64,000 nt of DNA from Chitinophagales bacterium (GTDB taxonomy: Bacteria > Bacteroidota > Bacteroidia > Chitinophagales > JADJOU01): positions 62,001 to 126,000 of the forward strand of contig JAURJQ010000002.1 of assembly GCA_030832185.1 (NCBI GenBank), read 5' to 3'. The notes below the pieces were generated by a model. That model saw only the letters and a program-made list of their open reading frames with translations, was not told where the DNA came from and searched no databases. Both the position numbers and the translations under genes were made by a program. Shown in pieces: positions 35,215 through 44,312 of this stretch. The first letter of the stretch is position 1, and every line of letters begins with the position of its first letter.

Positions 35215-36166
35215 TTTTAGCAATCAAAATGAAATCAGATGGTGCCCAGGCTGCGGGGATCATGCTATCTTGAAGCATTTTCAGTCAGCCTTAGCTAAGA
35301 CGGGAGTCAAGCCAGAGGATACTGTTGTCTTATCTGGCATAGGATGTGCCTCCAGATTACCATACTATATGAATACTTATGGATTCCATACCATACATGG
35401 TAGAGCGCTTCCTATAGCTACTGGGGTGAAACTCGCGAGGCCTGAAATCAACGTATGGATTATAACTGGAGATGGTGACGCCCTCTCTATTGGTGGAAAT
35501 CATTATTTGCATTTATTTAGAAGAGATATTAATCTAAGTATTTTACTTTTCAATAATCATATATATGGCCTTACCAAAGGTCAATATTCTCCCACGTCAG
35601 AGCTAGGTCAGTTTTCTAAATCTTCTCCTAGAGGTAGCGAGGAATCAGCCCTGAATGCCTTAAATTTAGCTTTAAATTCAGGAGCAGGCTTTATTTGCAG
35701 AACCTTCGATAGAGATGCTGGTTTTATCCAAGGCTATATGCAGGAAGCCCAGTTTCATCAGGGCGCAGCTTTGATAGAAATCCTGCAGAACTGTCCCATT
35801 TTTAATGACGGTATTTTTGACACTATCATCGAAAAGAAGAATCAAGCAGAAAAAGTATTGCGCTTGAAACATGGCGAGCCCTTGCTATTTGGTGAAAATA
35901 ATGAATGGACATTACTTCTAGACCGTATGGAGGTAAAAAAGGTAGAAGCCGCATCTTTGGATCAGGCTCAATGGTGGATTCATGATGAAACATCTAAATT
36001 CAAGGCTCATTTACTAAGTCAATTAGGCCAAGGGGAATATCATGATTTGCCTGTAGCTATGGGAGTTATTTATAAAAACCCAAGAAAATTCATTGAAAAA
36101 CAGTATGATGATTACAATTTTACCCTTGAACAGAAAATAAATCAAGGTAAAATCAAAGAAATGTAA
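35192..36166 (+). CDS. 2-oxoacid:ferredoxin oxidoreductase, beta (TPP-binding) subunit
   Basis: A 324-residue KorB-type subunit. NQNEIRWCPGCGDHAILK opens the protein, SGIGCASRLPYYMNTYGFHTIHGRALPIATGVK follows, and the thiamine-diphosphate motif is GDGDALSIGGNH with NNHIYGLTKGQ downstream. The enzyme oxidises a 2-oxoacid (probably 2-oxoglutarate) to the acyl-CoA, passing electrons to ferredoxin. The alpha subunit gene normally next to it is missing here, so the partner must lie elsewhere. It overlaps a small lipoprotein gene on the same strand. Confidence 0.88.
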   Translation: MNILSARDFSNQNEIRWCPGCGDHAILKHFQSALAKTGVKPEDTVVLSGIGCASRLPYYMNTYGFHTIHGRALPIATGVKLARPEINVWIITGDGDALSIGGNHYLHLFRRDINLSILLFNNHIYGLTKGQYSPTSELGQFSKSSPRGSEESALNALNLALNSGAGFICRTFDRDAGFIQGYMQEAQFHQGAALIEILQNCPIFNDGIFDTIIEKKNQAEKVLRLKHGEPLLFGENNEWTLLLDRMEVKKVEAASLDQAQWWIHDETSKFKAHLLSQLGQGEYHDLPVAMGVIYKNPRKFIEKQYDDYNFTLEQKINQGKIKEM

Positions 36167-36195
36167 AAAAAAACCAGCTATTTTTAAAAAAACTA

Positions 36196-36203
36196 TAACT
36201 TTG
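36196..36203 (+). promoter_or_regulatory. Putative -7 element (TAACTTTG) for the OmpA/TSP3 gene
   Basis: TAACTTTG fits TAnnTTTG, 28 nt before the ATG at 36231. Confidence 0.55.
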
Positions 36204-36230
36204 TACTCATCGTAAAAAATGTATATTTAT

Positions 36231-37928
36231 ATGAATAAAAATTTATTGCTTTTAGTTCTTGTTCTGATTGGCTTCAACATAAGTGCGCAAGATAAAAAAA
36301 CAGAAACTATTACAGCTCCAGCAGAGGCAGCGCCAGCTGCAGCCCCTAAGAAAAAAATCTCAACGTCAGGTTCTAACACTAATCCTTGGGAAATTGGTAT
36401 TTCTGGTGGATTGAATTATGTCTGGGGAGATGTCAGCTCCAGAGTAAAATTAGATCTTAATAACTCAACTTTCGGAATCCATATTAGAAAAGCACTTTCT
36501 AATAATTTCTCTTGGAGATGGCAGTATAACTGCGGTATAGCCACTATGGCTGACTTTAGGCCACACTATACAGCAGTAGTCAACGGGCTATCAACTAACC
36601 CAAATAATAACGTATGGTTTGTTTCGTCTCAGATGTATTCTCATTCTTTATCTTGGGACCAGGTTTTAACTGTAGGTAATTCAGGTATGAAAAAGATGAG
36701 TCCAAAGTGGACCTTAGATCTATTCGCTGGTCCTGCAATCTTCTTATACCAAACCAATCTTGATAGACAAAATGATGCTACTGGACAGCAATATAATTGG
36801 AACCAATTGTTACAAGTTTACAATTCAGGACTAGGTCAGAGTCCAAATAATTTTACTGGAGATCAGAGAGCTAAAAGACTAGTCGCTGAGGCAATGGATA
36901 ATATAATGGATGGCAAATATGAGCCAAATTCAGCGGCGAATAATGGAGGAAAGTCAACTATTGGGGGTTACGCTATAGTTCCAGCTGCAGCCTTTGGAGC
37001 TAGTGTTAATAGAAAACTAACGAATAGATTTAGTGCATCTCTAGAGCATAGAATATTTTATGTCTTTGATGATTATTTAGATGGTGAGCGTTTTGCTAAT
37101 AACTTTCAAACGTCTCCTTCATACAGTCAGATGAATGATATGGTTCATCAGACCACAGTTAAATTAAATTATAATCTAGGTAAAGGAACTGCAGCTCCGC
37201 TTTATTGGAGAAATTCTAATGAAGAGTTACAAAAGAAACTAGCTGAAATGAATCCTAGAAAGGAAATCAATGCCGCATTTGCGGATGATGATGGTGACGG
37301 TGTTCCTAATATCTTAGATCAAGAACCATCTTCAAGAGAAGGATGTCCTGTAGATACTAAAGGAGTCATGTTGGATAGCGATAAAGATGGCTTGATAGAC
37401 TGTGATGATAAAGAGCCTTATTCTCCAGCAGGCTACCCTGTAGATAATCAAGGTGTAGCAAAAGTTCCGCCTCCAGCATGTTGTGCAGATATTACTAAAG
37501 CAGCTGCCACACAAGTTAAATCTGCTAAACCTGCAGGAGATTGTTCGGAGGTTACTTTACCATCAGTTACGTTTGAAAAAGATAAGTATGGATTAAATTC
37601 TAATAGTGCAGTATCTCTTCAGTCTATAGGTGAGAAGATGCAAAAGTGTCCTGATATGAAATTAGTAGTAAATGGTATAAATGATCGAAATAATAAGAAC
37701 GGCAAGTATAATGAACAGTTGTCTTATAATAGAGCTATGGAAGTCGCTAATTATTTGGAAGAAAGGTTCGGATTATCTAGAGATCGTTTTATAGTTCGAT
37801 ATAATTTAGAAGGCACTGGCGATGCTGATGCAGATAGAGCGGTCATGTTTAGAAATGCACAAGAAGGTGAGTCTGGCGCTAATAACCCTCCTTCACCGCA
37901 CCCGGGCTTAAAAGCGGGCCAAAAATAA
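36231..37928 (+). CDS. OmpA family outer-membrane protein with thrombospondin type 3 repeats
   Basis: About 565 residues from MNKNLLLLVLVLIGFNISAQ (signal peptide). An Ala/Pro-rich linker precedes an N-terminal barrel (PWEIGISGGLNYVWGDVSS ... RFSASLEHRIFYVFDD ... KLNYNLGKG). Two calcium-binding TSP3-like segments follow (DDDGDGVPNILDQEP, DSDKDGLIDCDDKEP). The C-terminal OmpA-like part is divergent (MKLVVNGINDRNNKNGKYNEQL, YNRAMEVANYLEERFGL) and lacks the usual G-H-T-D motif. It should link the outer membrane to the cell wall. The chosen ATG (36231) gives a cleaner signal peptide than 36219. Confidence 0.82.
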   Translation: MNKNLLLLVLVLIGFNISAQDKKTETITAPAEAAPAAAPKKKISTSGSNTNPWEIGISGGLNYVWGDVSSRVKLDLNNSTFGIHIRKALSNNFSWRWQYNCGIATMADFRPHYTAVVNGLSTNPNNNVWFVSSQMYSHSLSWDQVLTVGNSGMKKMSPKWTLDLFAGPAIFLYQTNLDRQNDATGQQYNWNQLLQVYNSGLGQSPNNFTGDQRAKRLVAEAMDNIMDGKYEPNSAANNGGKSTIGGYAIVPAAAFGASVNRKLTNRFSASLEHRIFYVFDDYLDGERFANNFQTSPSYSQMNDMVHQTTVKLNYNLGKGTAAPLYWRNSNEELQKKLAEMNPRKEINAAFADDDGDGVPNILDQEPSSREGCPVDTKGVMLDSDKDGLIDCDDKEPYSPAGYPVDNQGVAKVPPPACCADITKAAATQVKSAKPAGDCSEVTLPSVTFEKDKYGLNSNSAVSLQSIGEKMQKCPDMKLVVNGINDRNNKNGKYNEQLSYNRAMEVANYLEERFGLSRDRFIVRYNLEGTGDADADRAVMFRNAQEGESGANNPPSPHPGLKAGQK

Positions 37929-37953
37929 AATAGTTTCTAGTCAACTAATAATG

Positions 37954-37988
37954 AATAGCTCCGAAAATTTCGGAGCTATTTTTTTATT
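37954..37988 (+). terminator. Rho-independent terminator after the OmpA/TSP3 gene
   Basis: A perfect palindrome (AATAGCTCCGAAA and its complement) is followed by a run of T residues. Confidence 0.9.
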
Positions 37989-37993
37989 CCTAC

Positions 37994-38001
37994 TATTTTT
38001 G
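37994..38001 (+). promoter_or_regulatory. Putative -7 element (TATTTTTG) for metG
   Basis: TATTTTTG fits TAnnTTTG and ends only 7 nt before the metG ATG, implying a leaderless or nearly leaderless message. Confidence 0.45.
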
Positions 38002-38008
38002 TTACTTT

Positions 38009-40051
38009 ATGAAGAATTTTAAACGATACACAGTCACAGCAGCATTGCCTTATGTCAATGGACCTAAGCATATAGGTCATTTGGCAGGAGCATATTTGCC
38101 CGCGGATATTTATGTGCGGTACTTGAGATTACAAAAAAGAGATGTTGTTTTTATCTGCGGTAGTGATGAGCTCGGCACAGCTATCACCATGCAGGCCTTA
38201 AAGGAAAAAATTAGTCCTAGAGAACTTGTAGATAAGTACCATGCCCTATCTCAAGATTGCTTTGCCAAATTAGGGATATCGTTTGATATTTACCACCGCA
38301 CTACGGAAAAATTGCATTTTGATACAGCACAAGAATTTTTCTTAGATTTCTATAATAAAGGATTATTTGAAGAAAAACTAACGGAGCAATATTATGACGA
38401 AGAAACCAATAGTTTTTTAGCTGATAGATACATACAAGGCACCTGTCCAAACTGTGGAAGCGACAAAGCTTTCGGCGACCAATGTGAAAGCTGCGGTAAG
38501 TCACTTGATCCTACAGATCTTATTCATCCTATTTCTGTAGTGACGGGAAATATACCTGTAAAGAAAGAAACAAAAAACTGGTATTTTAAATTAGGGGACT
38601 ATGAGCCATGGTTGACAGAATGGCTTGTAGAGGGTAAGAAAGGACAATGGAAGACAAATACATATGGACAAGCTAAGAGCTGGATAGATGGTGGACTGCA
38701 GGCTAGATCGATGACTAGAGATGGAGATTGGGGTGTTCCAGTGCCAATAGAAAATGCCGACGGAAAAATTCTTTATGTTTGGTTCGATGCGCCTATAGGT
38801 TATATTTCGGCAACTAAGCAATGGGCAATGGATAAGGGAGTTTCTTGGGAGCCTTATTGGAAAGATGCGAACACGAAGTTGGTTCACTTCGTAGGAAAAG
38901 ATAATATCGTTTTTCATTGTATTATCTTTCCCATTATGCTCAAGGCAGCAGGGGGCTATATTCTGCCTGAAGATGTGCCAGCGAATGAATTTCTCAACCT
39001 AGAGGGACAGAAAATGAGTACCAGCAGGCGATGGAGTTTAGATATGTTTGAATATCTAGAAGCATTACCAGATAAGGTAGACGAGCTTCGCTATGCGCTC
39101 ATTTCTAATTTGCCAGAAAATAAAGATGCAGACTTTTCATGGAAAGATTTTCAACTAAAGGTTAACTCTGAATTGGTAGCCATAGTAGGGAATATGGTCA
39201 ATCGAGTATTTGTATTGACGCATAAATTTTATGAAGGAAAAGTGCCTAATGCCGCAGAGTGCAGTCAGTTAAAAGAATTTATTCTTGAGCGAAAATCAAA
39301 AGTCTCCGCGGCTATTGAGAATTATTCATTTAGAGAGGCCTTAGTAGAAGCTATTTTATTAGCTCGTCACGGCAATAAAATCTTAACAGAGAAAGAGCCG
39401 TGGAAAGTAGTTAAAGCCAATCCTCACGAGGCCGGAGTTGTCTTATATGACTGTTTTCAAATCATAGCTAATTTCGCTATCTTGATAGAACCATTTCTGC
39501 CGAATACTGCTCGAGTCTTATGGGAAAAATTGAATATGCAATGTGAATTTTCTTGGGATAGAATAGGCGATTTACAAATGGTACCAGTAGGTCATATCAT
39601 TCAGGATTCCTTCTATCTTTTCTCTAAAATGGAAGATGATGTTATTCAAAAACAAATCGATTATTTATACGCAAAAACACATAAAGAGGAAATAATGGAA
39701 AATCAAGCAACAGAAAAACAAGAAGAAAAATTAATTAGTTTTGATGATTTTTCAAAAATGGATATACGCATAGGAACTATCTTGACCGCAGAGAGAGTTG
39801 AGGGTACAGATAAGCTGATGAAGTTGAGCGTAGATTTAGGATCCGAAGTGCGAACTATAGTATCTGGCATAGCTCATGTATTTAATGTAGATGATGTGGT
39901 CAATAAGCGCGTCCAAGTTCTAGCTAATCTAGCCCCTAGAAAAATAAAAGGAATAGAGAGCAAAGGTATGATTCTCTTTGCAGATAATGTCGAAGGTTTG
40001 GCTTTTGTATCTCCGCTAGGCGACGTGCCAAATGGTGCTGGAGTGAAGTAG
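38009..40051 (+). CDS. metG: Methionyl-tRNA synthetase
   Basis: A 680-residue class I synthetase charging tRNA-Met. The HIGH motif is HIGH at residues 21-24 (in YVNGPKHIGHLAG). A zinc knuckle CPNCGSDKAFGDQCESCG is near residue 148. The KMSKS loop appears as KMSTSR near residue 335. The C-terminal 105 residues form the EMAP/Trbp111-type tRNA-binding domain (FDDFSKMDIRIGTILTAERV, RTIVSGIAHVF, LAPRKIKGIESKGMILFA). The length and the fused tRNA-binding domain are typical for Bacteroidota. Monocistronic by its position between a terminator and the next promoter region. Confidence 0.96.
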   Translation: MKNFKRYTVTAALPYVNGPKHIGHLAGAYLPADIYVRYLRLQKRDVVFICGSDELGTAITMQALKEKISPRELVDKYHALSQDCFAKLGISFDIYHRTTEKLHFDTAQEFFLDFYNKGLFEEKLTEQYYDEETNSFLADRYIQGTCPNCGSDKAFGDQCESCGKSLDPTDLIHPISVVTGNIPVKKETKNWYFKLGDYEPWLTEWLVEGKKGQWKTNTYGQAKSWIDGGLQARSMTRDGDWGVPVPIENADGKILYVWFDAPIGYISATKQWAMDKGVSWEPYWKDANTKLVHFVGKDNIVFHCIIFPIMLKAAGGYILPEDVPANEFLNLEGQKMSTSRRWSLDMFEYLEALPDKVDELRYALISNLPENKDADFSWKDFQLKVNSELVAIVGNMVNRVFVLTHKFYEGKVPNAAECSQLKEFILERKSKVSAAIENYSFREALVEAILLARHGNKILTEKEPWKVVKANPHEAGVVLYDCFQIIANFAILIEPFLPNTARVLWEKLNMQCEFSWDRIGDLQMVPVGHIIQDSFYLFSKMEDDVIQKQIDYLYAKTHKEEIMENQATEKQEEKLISFDDFSKMDIRIGTILTAERVEGTDKLMKLSVDLGSEVRTIVSGIAHVFNVDDVVNKRVQVLANLAPRKIKGIESKGMILFADNVEGLAFVSPLGDVPNGAGVK

Positions 40052-40231
40052 TCCAAATTTAAACTAAAACTGACTGGGGTTTGTCAATAAATCTTCTGGA
40101 TTTAATTCTATACTTCAAAATAATTACTCTCAATCTTCTTGATACTTTTTAGTTTAAATTGGTATAAATTGACAATAATTCAACCCATTCTGTCCCTATT
40201 TATACCTAATTTCGTATTCGTAAAACTATTC

Positions 40232-43009
40232 ATGAGCATAACAAAATTAACACTGCTAGTTTCTTTAGTCTTTATTGGTGTAAGATTGACTAGTCAGCAA
40301 ACTTATCAAACCTATGTTTTAGATAAGTTGACTAATAAGCCTATCCAAGGAGCCGTTTGTATTCTGATTCAAAAAAAGAATAGAAAAATGTTAGGCTATG
40401 CTCGCACAAATAGTTTAGGAGAATTGAAAATTACAGCAGATACATTAAAGGATAGCGTGGTTGTCCGAATTTTTCATAAGAAATATGTCGATTATGCAAC
40501 TGAGATAAACTATTATAAGTATCCACGCTATAGAGACACCGCTGAATTACTCCCTCTGAGTAAAGTCCTACAGACTGTTCTGATCACTGCTAATAAAGCT
40601 ATAACTATGAATGGAGATACAGTGACTTATATAGCCGATAGTTTTAAACTGCCTGCAGGTTCTTCTACCGAAGATTTATTAAAACGTCTACCAGGTATTC
40701 AAGTGTCAAAAGATGGCACTATAAAAGCACAAGGTAAGAAAGTAGAACGTGTGCTCGTCGATGGAGATGATTTTTTCGGAGAAGATGCTTCGGTAGCTAC
40801 TAGAAATATAGAAGCGAGCATGATAGACAAAGTAGAAGTGATCGATGCTGCTACGAGAAAATCTGATGCCACAGGATCTGATGATGAAAAGATAAAAATC
40901 ATAAATCTAAAGCTGAAAGATGATGCGAAGAAGGGCTATTTCGGTAGAAAGGAGGGTGGATATTCTAATACCAATCGATATAACGGGACGGCAATGGCCA
41001 ATGTATTCAGGGCTAATACAAAATTGTCAGGATTTTTCAGTACAGACAATATGCGGTCAAGAATGAACTGGCAAGATATGCGAGATATGGGAATAGATAA
41101 TCAAAGCTGGACCTATGATGATGACCTAGATGCATGGATAGATAAAGGAGGTGATGCCGGGGTAGGAAATACCTTACAGGTCATACCACAGAATATTAAA
41201 ACAGGAGGAAATATAAATCAAAAGTTTAGTGATGGCAGTGGTGTGCTGAAGGCTAGATTTAATCATAATCAAAGTAGTTATGATGGAGATCAATATAGTA
41301 AAAGCACGATCTATTTCAATGAGGCCAAACAAGATGTCGAAAATAGAAATTACATCAGATCTAAGAATTTAAAAAACTCAGGTTTATTCTCTATTGATAA
41401 GATAATAGATTCACAACAAAAAATTCACTTCGGCTTCTCAGCTAATATATCTCAATATGAAGGATTTAATCGCACAGAGAACACAATACTTTATGATTCT
41501 ATACTTGTCAATAAATCCAGTCGATCGAATCCTTTTGAAAATAGATCAGAGTCCTATGGTTTCGTAGGGGAATATGAAAGAAAATTTAATAAGAAGGGAC
41601 GATTATTTGGTTTGATGGCAGATTATTCCATTAAATATACGAATGGAGACCGTTTTAGTATTATGAATGGATGGTTATTTAAAAATACAGGTGATTCTAC
41701 TTCTCAGAGTCAAGATCAGATGACACAGCTACTCAATAGAAATAACAATTTAAAATTATCTCTAAGTTATGTTGAACCTTTATTTATAAAAGGATTTTAT
41801 GCGGAAATGGGAGTCAACTACGTATTGGGAAAGAACGCCTCTTTTTTCAATACGTTTAATCAAAATCCTTTTACGCAGGCCTATGATCAATCTATTGCTT
41901 CTTTAAGTAATAATTATTTTTACAATATAAATGCCTGGAGTCAACAATTAAAGCTAAACTATAAAAGCAAAAAAATCGATTGGTTCGTCGGCACTAAATT
42001 TCATCAAATTTCACTAGATCAGATTCTTCTTGATTCTGGGAAAGGTTCCTTAGAGAGAAGCTTCAACTATATTTTACCATCGGCTAATTTTTCTTGGAAA
42101 TATAAACGAAATAGTAATTTATCGCTTGGGTTTCGCAAATCAGTGGTAGCTCCTTCTATTCGCCAAATACAGCCTTTTATAGATAACTCTAATCCACAAT
42201 ATGTGACTACAGGTAATCCTAATTTATCTCCTATTGAGAATTATAGTTTCTCCTTAAAAAATAATTTCTATTATCCAATATCACAAACGAATCTTTGGGC
42301 AAATTTATCCTTTAAGCACATTGTCAATGATATTGTGGATTCTACCATTATCTCAGAAAATGGAGCTGTACAGAATTTCTTCACCCAAGTAAATGGCAAC
42401 AATACTGCGAATTTAAATATATGGTATGGAGTCTTTTTTAAACCGCTGAAAATCCAAATAGATCCTGGTTTCTGGATGAGTCTAAATAATCGAAGTAATT
42501 ATTTCAATTCAAAACTTATACGAACGAATAATATTAATTCGGGATTTTATTTGGAAATGAGCAAGAGTATAGATAGTTTATTACAGTCTAGCCTTACCTT
42601 AAATGTGGATTGGAATCAAGCCCGATCGGATAATCCCAATTTTCAAAATACGGATAATCTAACCTATCAGATAAGTACCAAACATGAGCTGACCCTGCCC
42701 CTAGATTTAAAAGTGATGGGAGAATTAGATTTTCAGATACTGCCTAGCAATACAGCCTTTTCCGACAACCAAACCTTTACACTATTTAATGCAAGCATAG
42801 AGCGAAGCTTCCTGCCTGAAAATGCCTTGACACTTAGATTTTCAGCCTATGATATTCTGGGGCAGAATAGAGCTATAGTCCGCAGCCTTTATCAGAATAC
42901 GATAAGCGAAACGGTCAATCAAGCATTAACTCGCTACTATATGCTGACTATGGTGTATAAATTTAAAAATAAACGAAAACAAGGAAGTAATGAGGCATCT
43001 GATTTTTAA
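40232..43009 (+). CDS. TonB-receptor-like outer-membrane barrel protein
   Basis: About 925 residues from MSITKLTLLVSLVFIGVRLTSQ (signal peptide). A carboxypeptidase-regulatory-like domain (YVLDKLTNKPIQGAV) is followed by a plug-like domain (SSTEDLLKRLPGIQVSKDGTIKAQGKKVERVLVDGDDFFG). A large C-terminal barrel of the OMP_b-brl_3 type completes it. There is no obvious TonB box before the sandwich domain. Proteins of this type with a GLPGLI neighbour are common in Bacteroidota; the substrate is unknown. The ORF-track start at 40139 adds 31 hydrophobic residues and is unlikely. The stop lies inside the following GLPGLI gene (20-nt overlap). Confidence 0.82.
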   Translation: MSITKLTLLVSLVFIGVRLTSQQTYQTYVLDKLTNKPIQGAVCILIQKKNRKMLGYARTNSLGELKITADTLKDSVVVRIFHKKYVDYATEINYYKYPRYRDTAELLPLSKVLQTVLITANKAITMNGDTVTYIADSFKLPAGSSTEDLLKRLPGIQVSKDGTIKAQGKKVERVLVDGDDFFGEDASVATRNIEASMIDKVEVIDAATRKSDATGSDDEKIKIINLKLKDDAKKGYFGRKEGGYSNTNRYNGTAMANVFRANTKLSGFFSTDNMRSRMNWQDMRDMGIDNQSWTYDDDLDAWIDKGGDAGVGNTLQVIPQNIKTGGNINQKFSDGSGVLKARFNHNQSSYDGDQYSKSTIYFNEAKQDVENRNYIRSKNLKNSGLFSIDKIIDSQQKIHFGFSANISQYEGFNRTENTILYDSILVNKSSRSNPFENRSESYGFVGEYERKFNKKGRLFGLMADYSIKYTNGDRFSIMNGWLFKNTGDSTSQSQDQMTQLLNRNNNLKLSLSYVEPLFIKGFYAEMGVNYVLGKNASFFNTFNQNPFTQAYDQSIASLSNNYFYNINAWSQQLKLNYKSKKIDWFVGTKFHQISLDQILLDSGKGSLERSFNYILPSANFSWKYKRNSNLSLGFRKSVVAPSIRQIQPFIDNSNPQYVTTGNPNLSPIENYSFSLKNNFYYPISQTNLWANLSFKHIVNDIVDSTIISENGAVQNFFTQVNGNNTANLNIWYGVFFKPLKIQIDPGFWMSLNNRSNYFNSKLIRTNNINSGFYLEMSKSIDSLLQSSLTLNVDWNQARSDNPNFQNTDNLTYQISTKHELTLPLDLKVMGELDFQILPSNTAFSDNQTFTLFNASIERSFLPENALTLRFSAYDILGQNRAIVRSLYQNTISETVNQALTRYYMLTMVYKFKNKRKQGSNEASDF

Positions 43010-43715
43010 ATTATTCGGGATTATCCAATGTCTCGCGATAGCTAATATCGCGAAGGCGCAGTTTATAAGAAACTATGAAGTGATCTATGAGAAAAAAATC
43101 AATATGGAGAAGTTGTCTAAGTGGTGGCGAAGTGATGACAAAGATGGCAAATTCTGGAAGGATAATTTTAAGTTGAAGACCAATTCGCAATTTTCTAGCT
43201 ATGAGAGGGTAGAAAAAGATATCTCAGAAGAATCTAACTGGGTATGGGGGCACGTTTCTTATAGTCAAACCTTTATAGATATACTCGGAGGCCAACAAAC
43301 TAGTCAGAAAGAAGTGAGTGAAAAGACATTTCTAGTGCAGGATTCTATCCCTAAACTTCAGTGGTATATACAAGACGAGGTAAGAACTATAGCGGGTTAT
43401 CCGTGTAGAAAAGCTATGACTAAATTTAAAGATAGTGTAGTAATAGTGGCGTATTTTACAGAGCAACTCTATGCGCCCATAGGTCCTGAATCAGTTACTG
43501 GGCTGCCAGGCACCATTCTAGGCATGGTTATCCCTATGTTTGAAACTACTTGGTTAGCCACAACGGTTACCTCACTAGAGTTGAATCCTTCTAAAGTGAT
43601 TCCACAGCCAAAAAAAGGAGAAAAAACGAATCTAAAAGCACTAGAAGATATCCTCCAGAAAACATATAAGGAATATGATAAACCTTATAAACTAGTGCTG
43701 AGGGTATTGTTGTAG
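42990..43715 (+). CDS. GLPGLI family protein
   Basis: A 241-residue exported protein (signal peptide ending IAKAQ) of the TIGR01200 GLPGLI family. The family motif appears as VTGLPGTILGM near residue 170, with the typical N-terminal RNYEVIYEKKINM and the central WYIQDEVRTIAGYPCRKAMTKF. These proteins are found only in Bacteroidota and their role is undefined. They often sit beside barrel proteins as here. The start overlaps the receptor gene by 20 nt, indicating translational coupling. Confidence 0.88.
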   Translation: MRHLIFKLFGIIQCLAIANIAKAQFIRNYEVIYEKKINMEKLSKWWRSDDKDGKFWKDNFKLKTNSQFSSYERVEKDISEESNWVWGHVSYSQTFIDILGGQQTSQKEVSEKTFLVQDSIPKLQWYIQDEVRTIAGYPCRKAMTKFKDSVVIVAYFTEQLYAPIGPESVTGLPGTILGMVIPMFETTWLATTVTSLELNPSKVIPQPKKGEKTNLKALEDILQKTYKEYDKPYKLVLRVLL

Positions 43716-43758
43716 TAAGATATTCAGCTTTGGGAAGCCAGAGCCTCGTGTCTTGAGT

Positions 43759-43890
43759 TTATTCTATATTAATATTACCTATTTCTTTCATCAGTCTATA
43801 CGCCTTAGTCAATTCTGCAATGATTTTCTGATAATGCAGAATATAATCAAACTCTAATTTTCTTTTTTCCGTTCTTTTAGTGACTTCTGA
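43759..43890 (-). other. Possible decayed coding remnant within a 600-bp gap
   Basis: The minus strand has an open frame of 43 codons without a start, reading RKLEFDYILHYQKIIAELTK then AYRLMKEIGNINIE and a stop. It has a protein-like amphipathic composition. A TGA closes it upstream, and neighbouring frames (YQPDQKSLKERKK) continue the same character, as if frameshifted. I do not recognise the family. The rest of 43716-44312 shows no other gene. Confidence 0.25.
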
Positions 43891-43936
43891 TCAGGCTGAT
43901 AGTCTTCTATGTTGACGTTCCAAGTGACTTCTGATC
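43879..43936. repeat. Two 14-nt direct repeats (AGTGACTTCTGATC)
   Basis: AGTGACTTCTGATC occurs at 43879-43892 and 43923-43936 in the gene-free gap. The copies are exact and have a 44-nt period. Confidence 0.7.
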
Positions 43937-44284
43937 CATGGTCGAATTATTGGGTTTCGTTGACCTAGACTCTGTTGTTTTCATTTCTAGTTTTTAGGAC
44001 TATATTATCTCTCCGTCTTATGGATATTTGGCGATTATTTTTATACTACAGGGCTTTCAGTTAACTGCTATAGTAAGGCAATAAATTTATGCTCTTTAGC
44101 ATTACCTTGTTTTATCTTTTGGTTCTTCTTTTCTATTTAGCTCTGCATAGTCATTTACAAAAGAGGTCATTTAGTGTCGCAAAGGTGTAAAATTTGCAGT
44201 TTACGTTATATGATTAACTGTCTTCCCAAATTCAGGACTTTTGAAAAGTCAAATAACTAAGATTTCAAAACACAAATTTTCCCT

Positions 44285-44292
44285 TACCTTTG
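44285..44292 (+). promoter_or_regulatory. Putative -7 element (TACCTTTG) for the PH-SHOCT gene
   Basis: TACCTTTG fits TAnnTTTG, 20 nt before the ATG at 44313. Confidence 0.55.
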
Positions 44293-44312
44293 CCTTACAA
44301 ATGATTTACTAA

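Noticed and set aside
40139-40231. N-terminal extension of the TonB-receptor-like protein
   Set aside because: The extra 31 residues are not signal-like in context; the ATG at 40232 gives a proper signal peptide.
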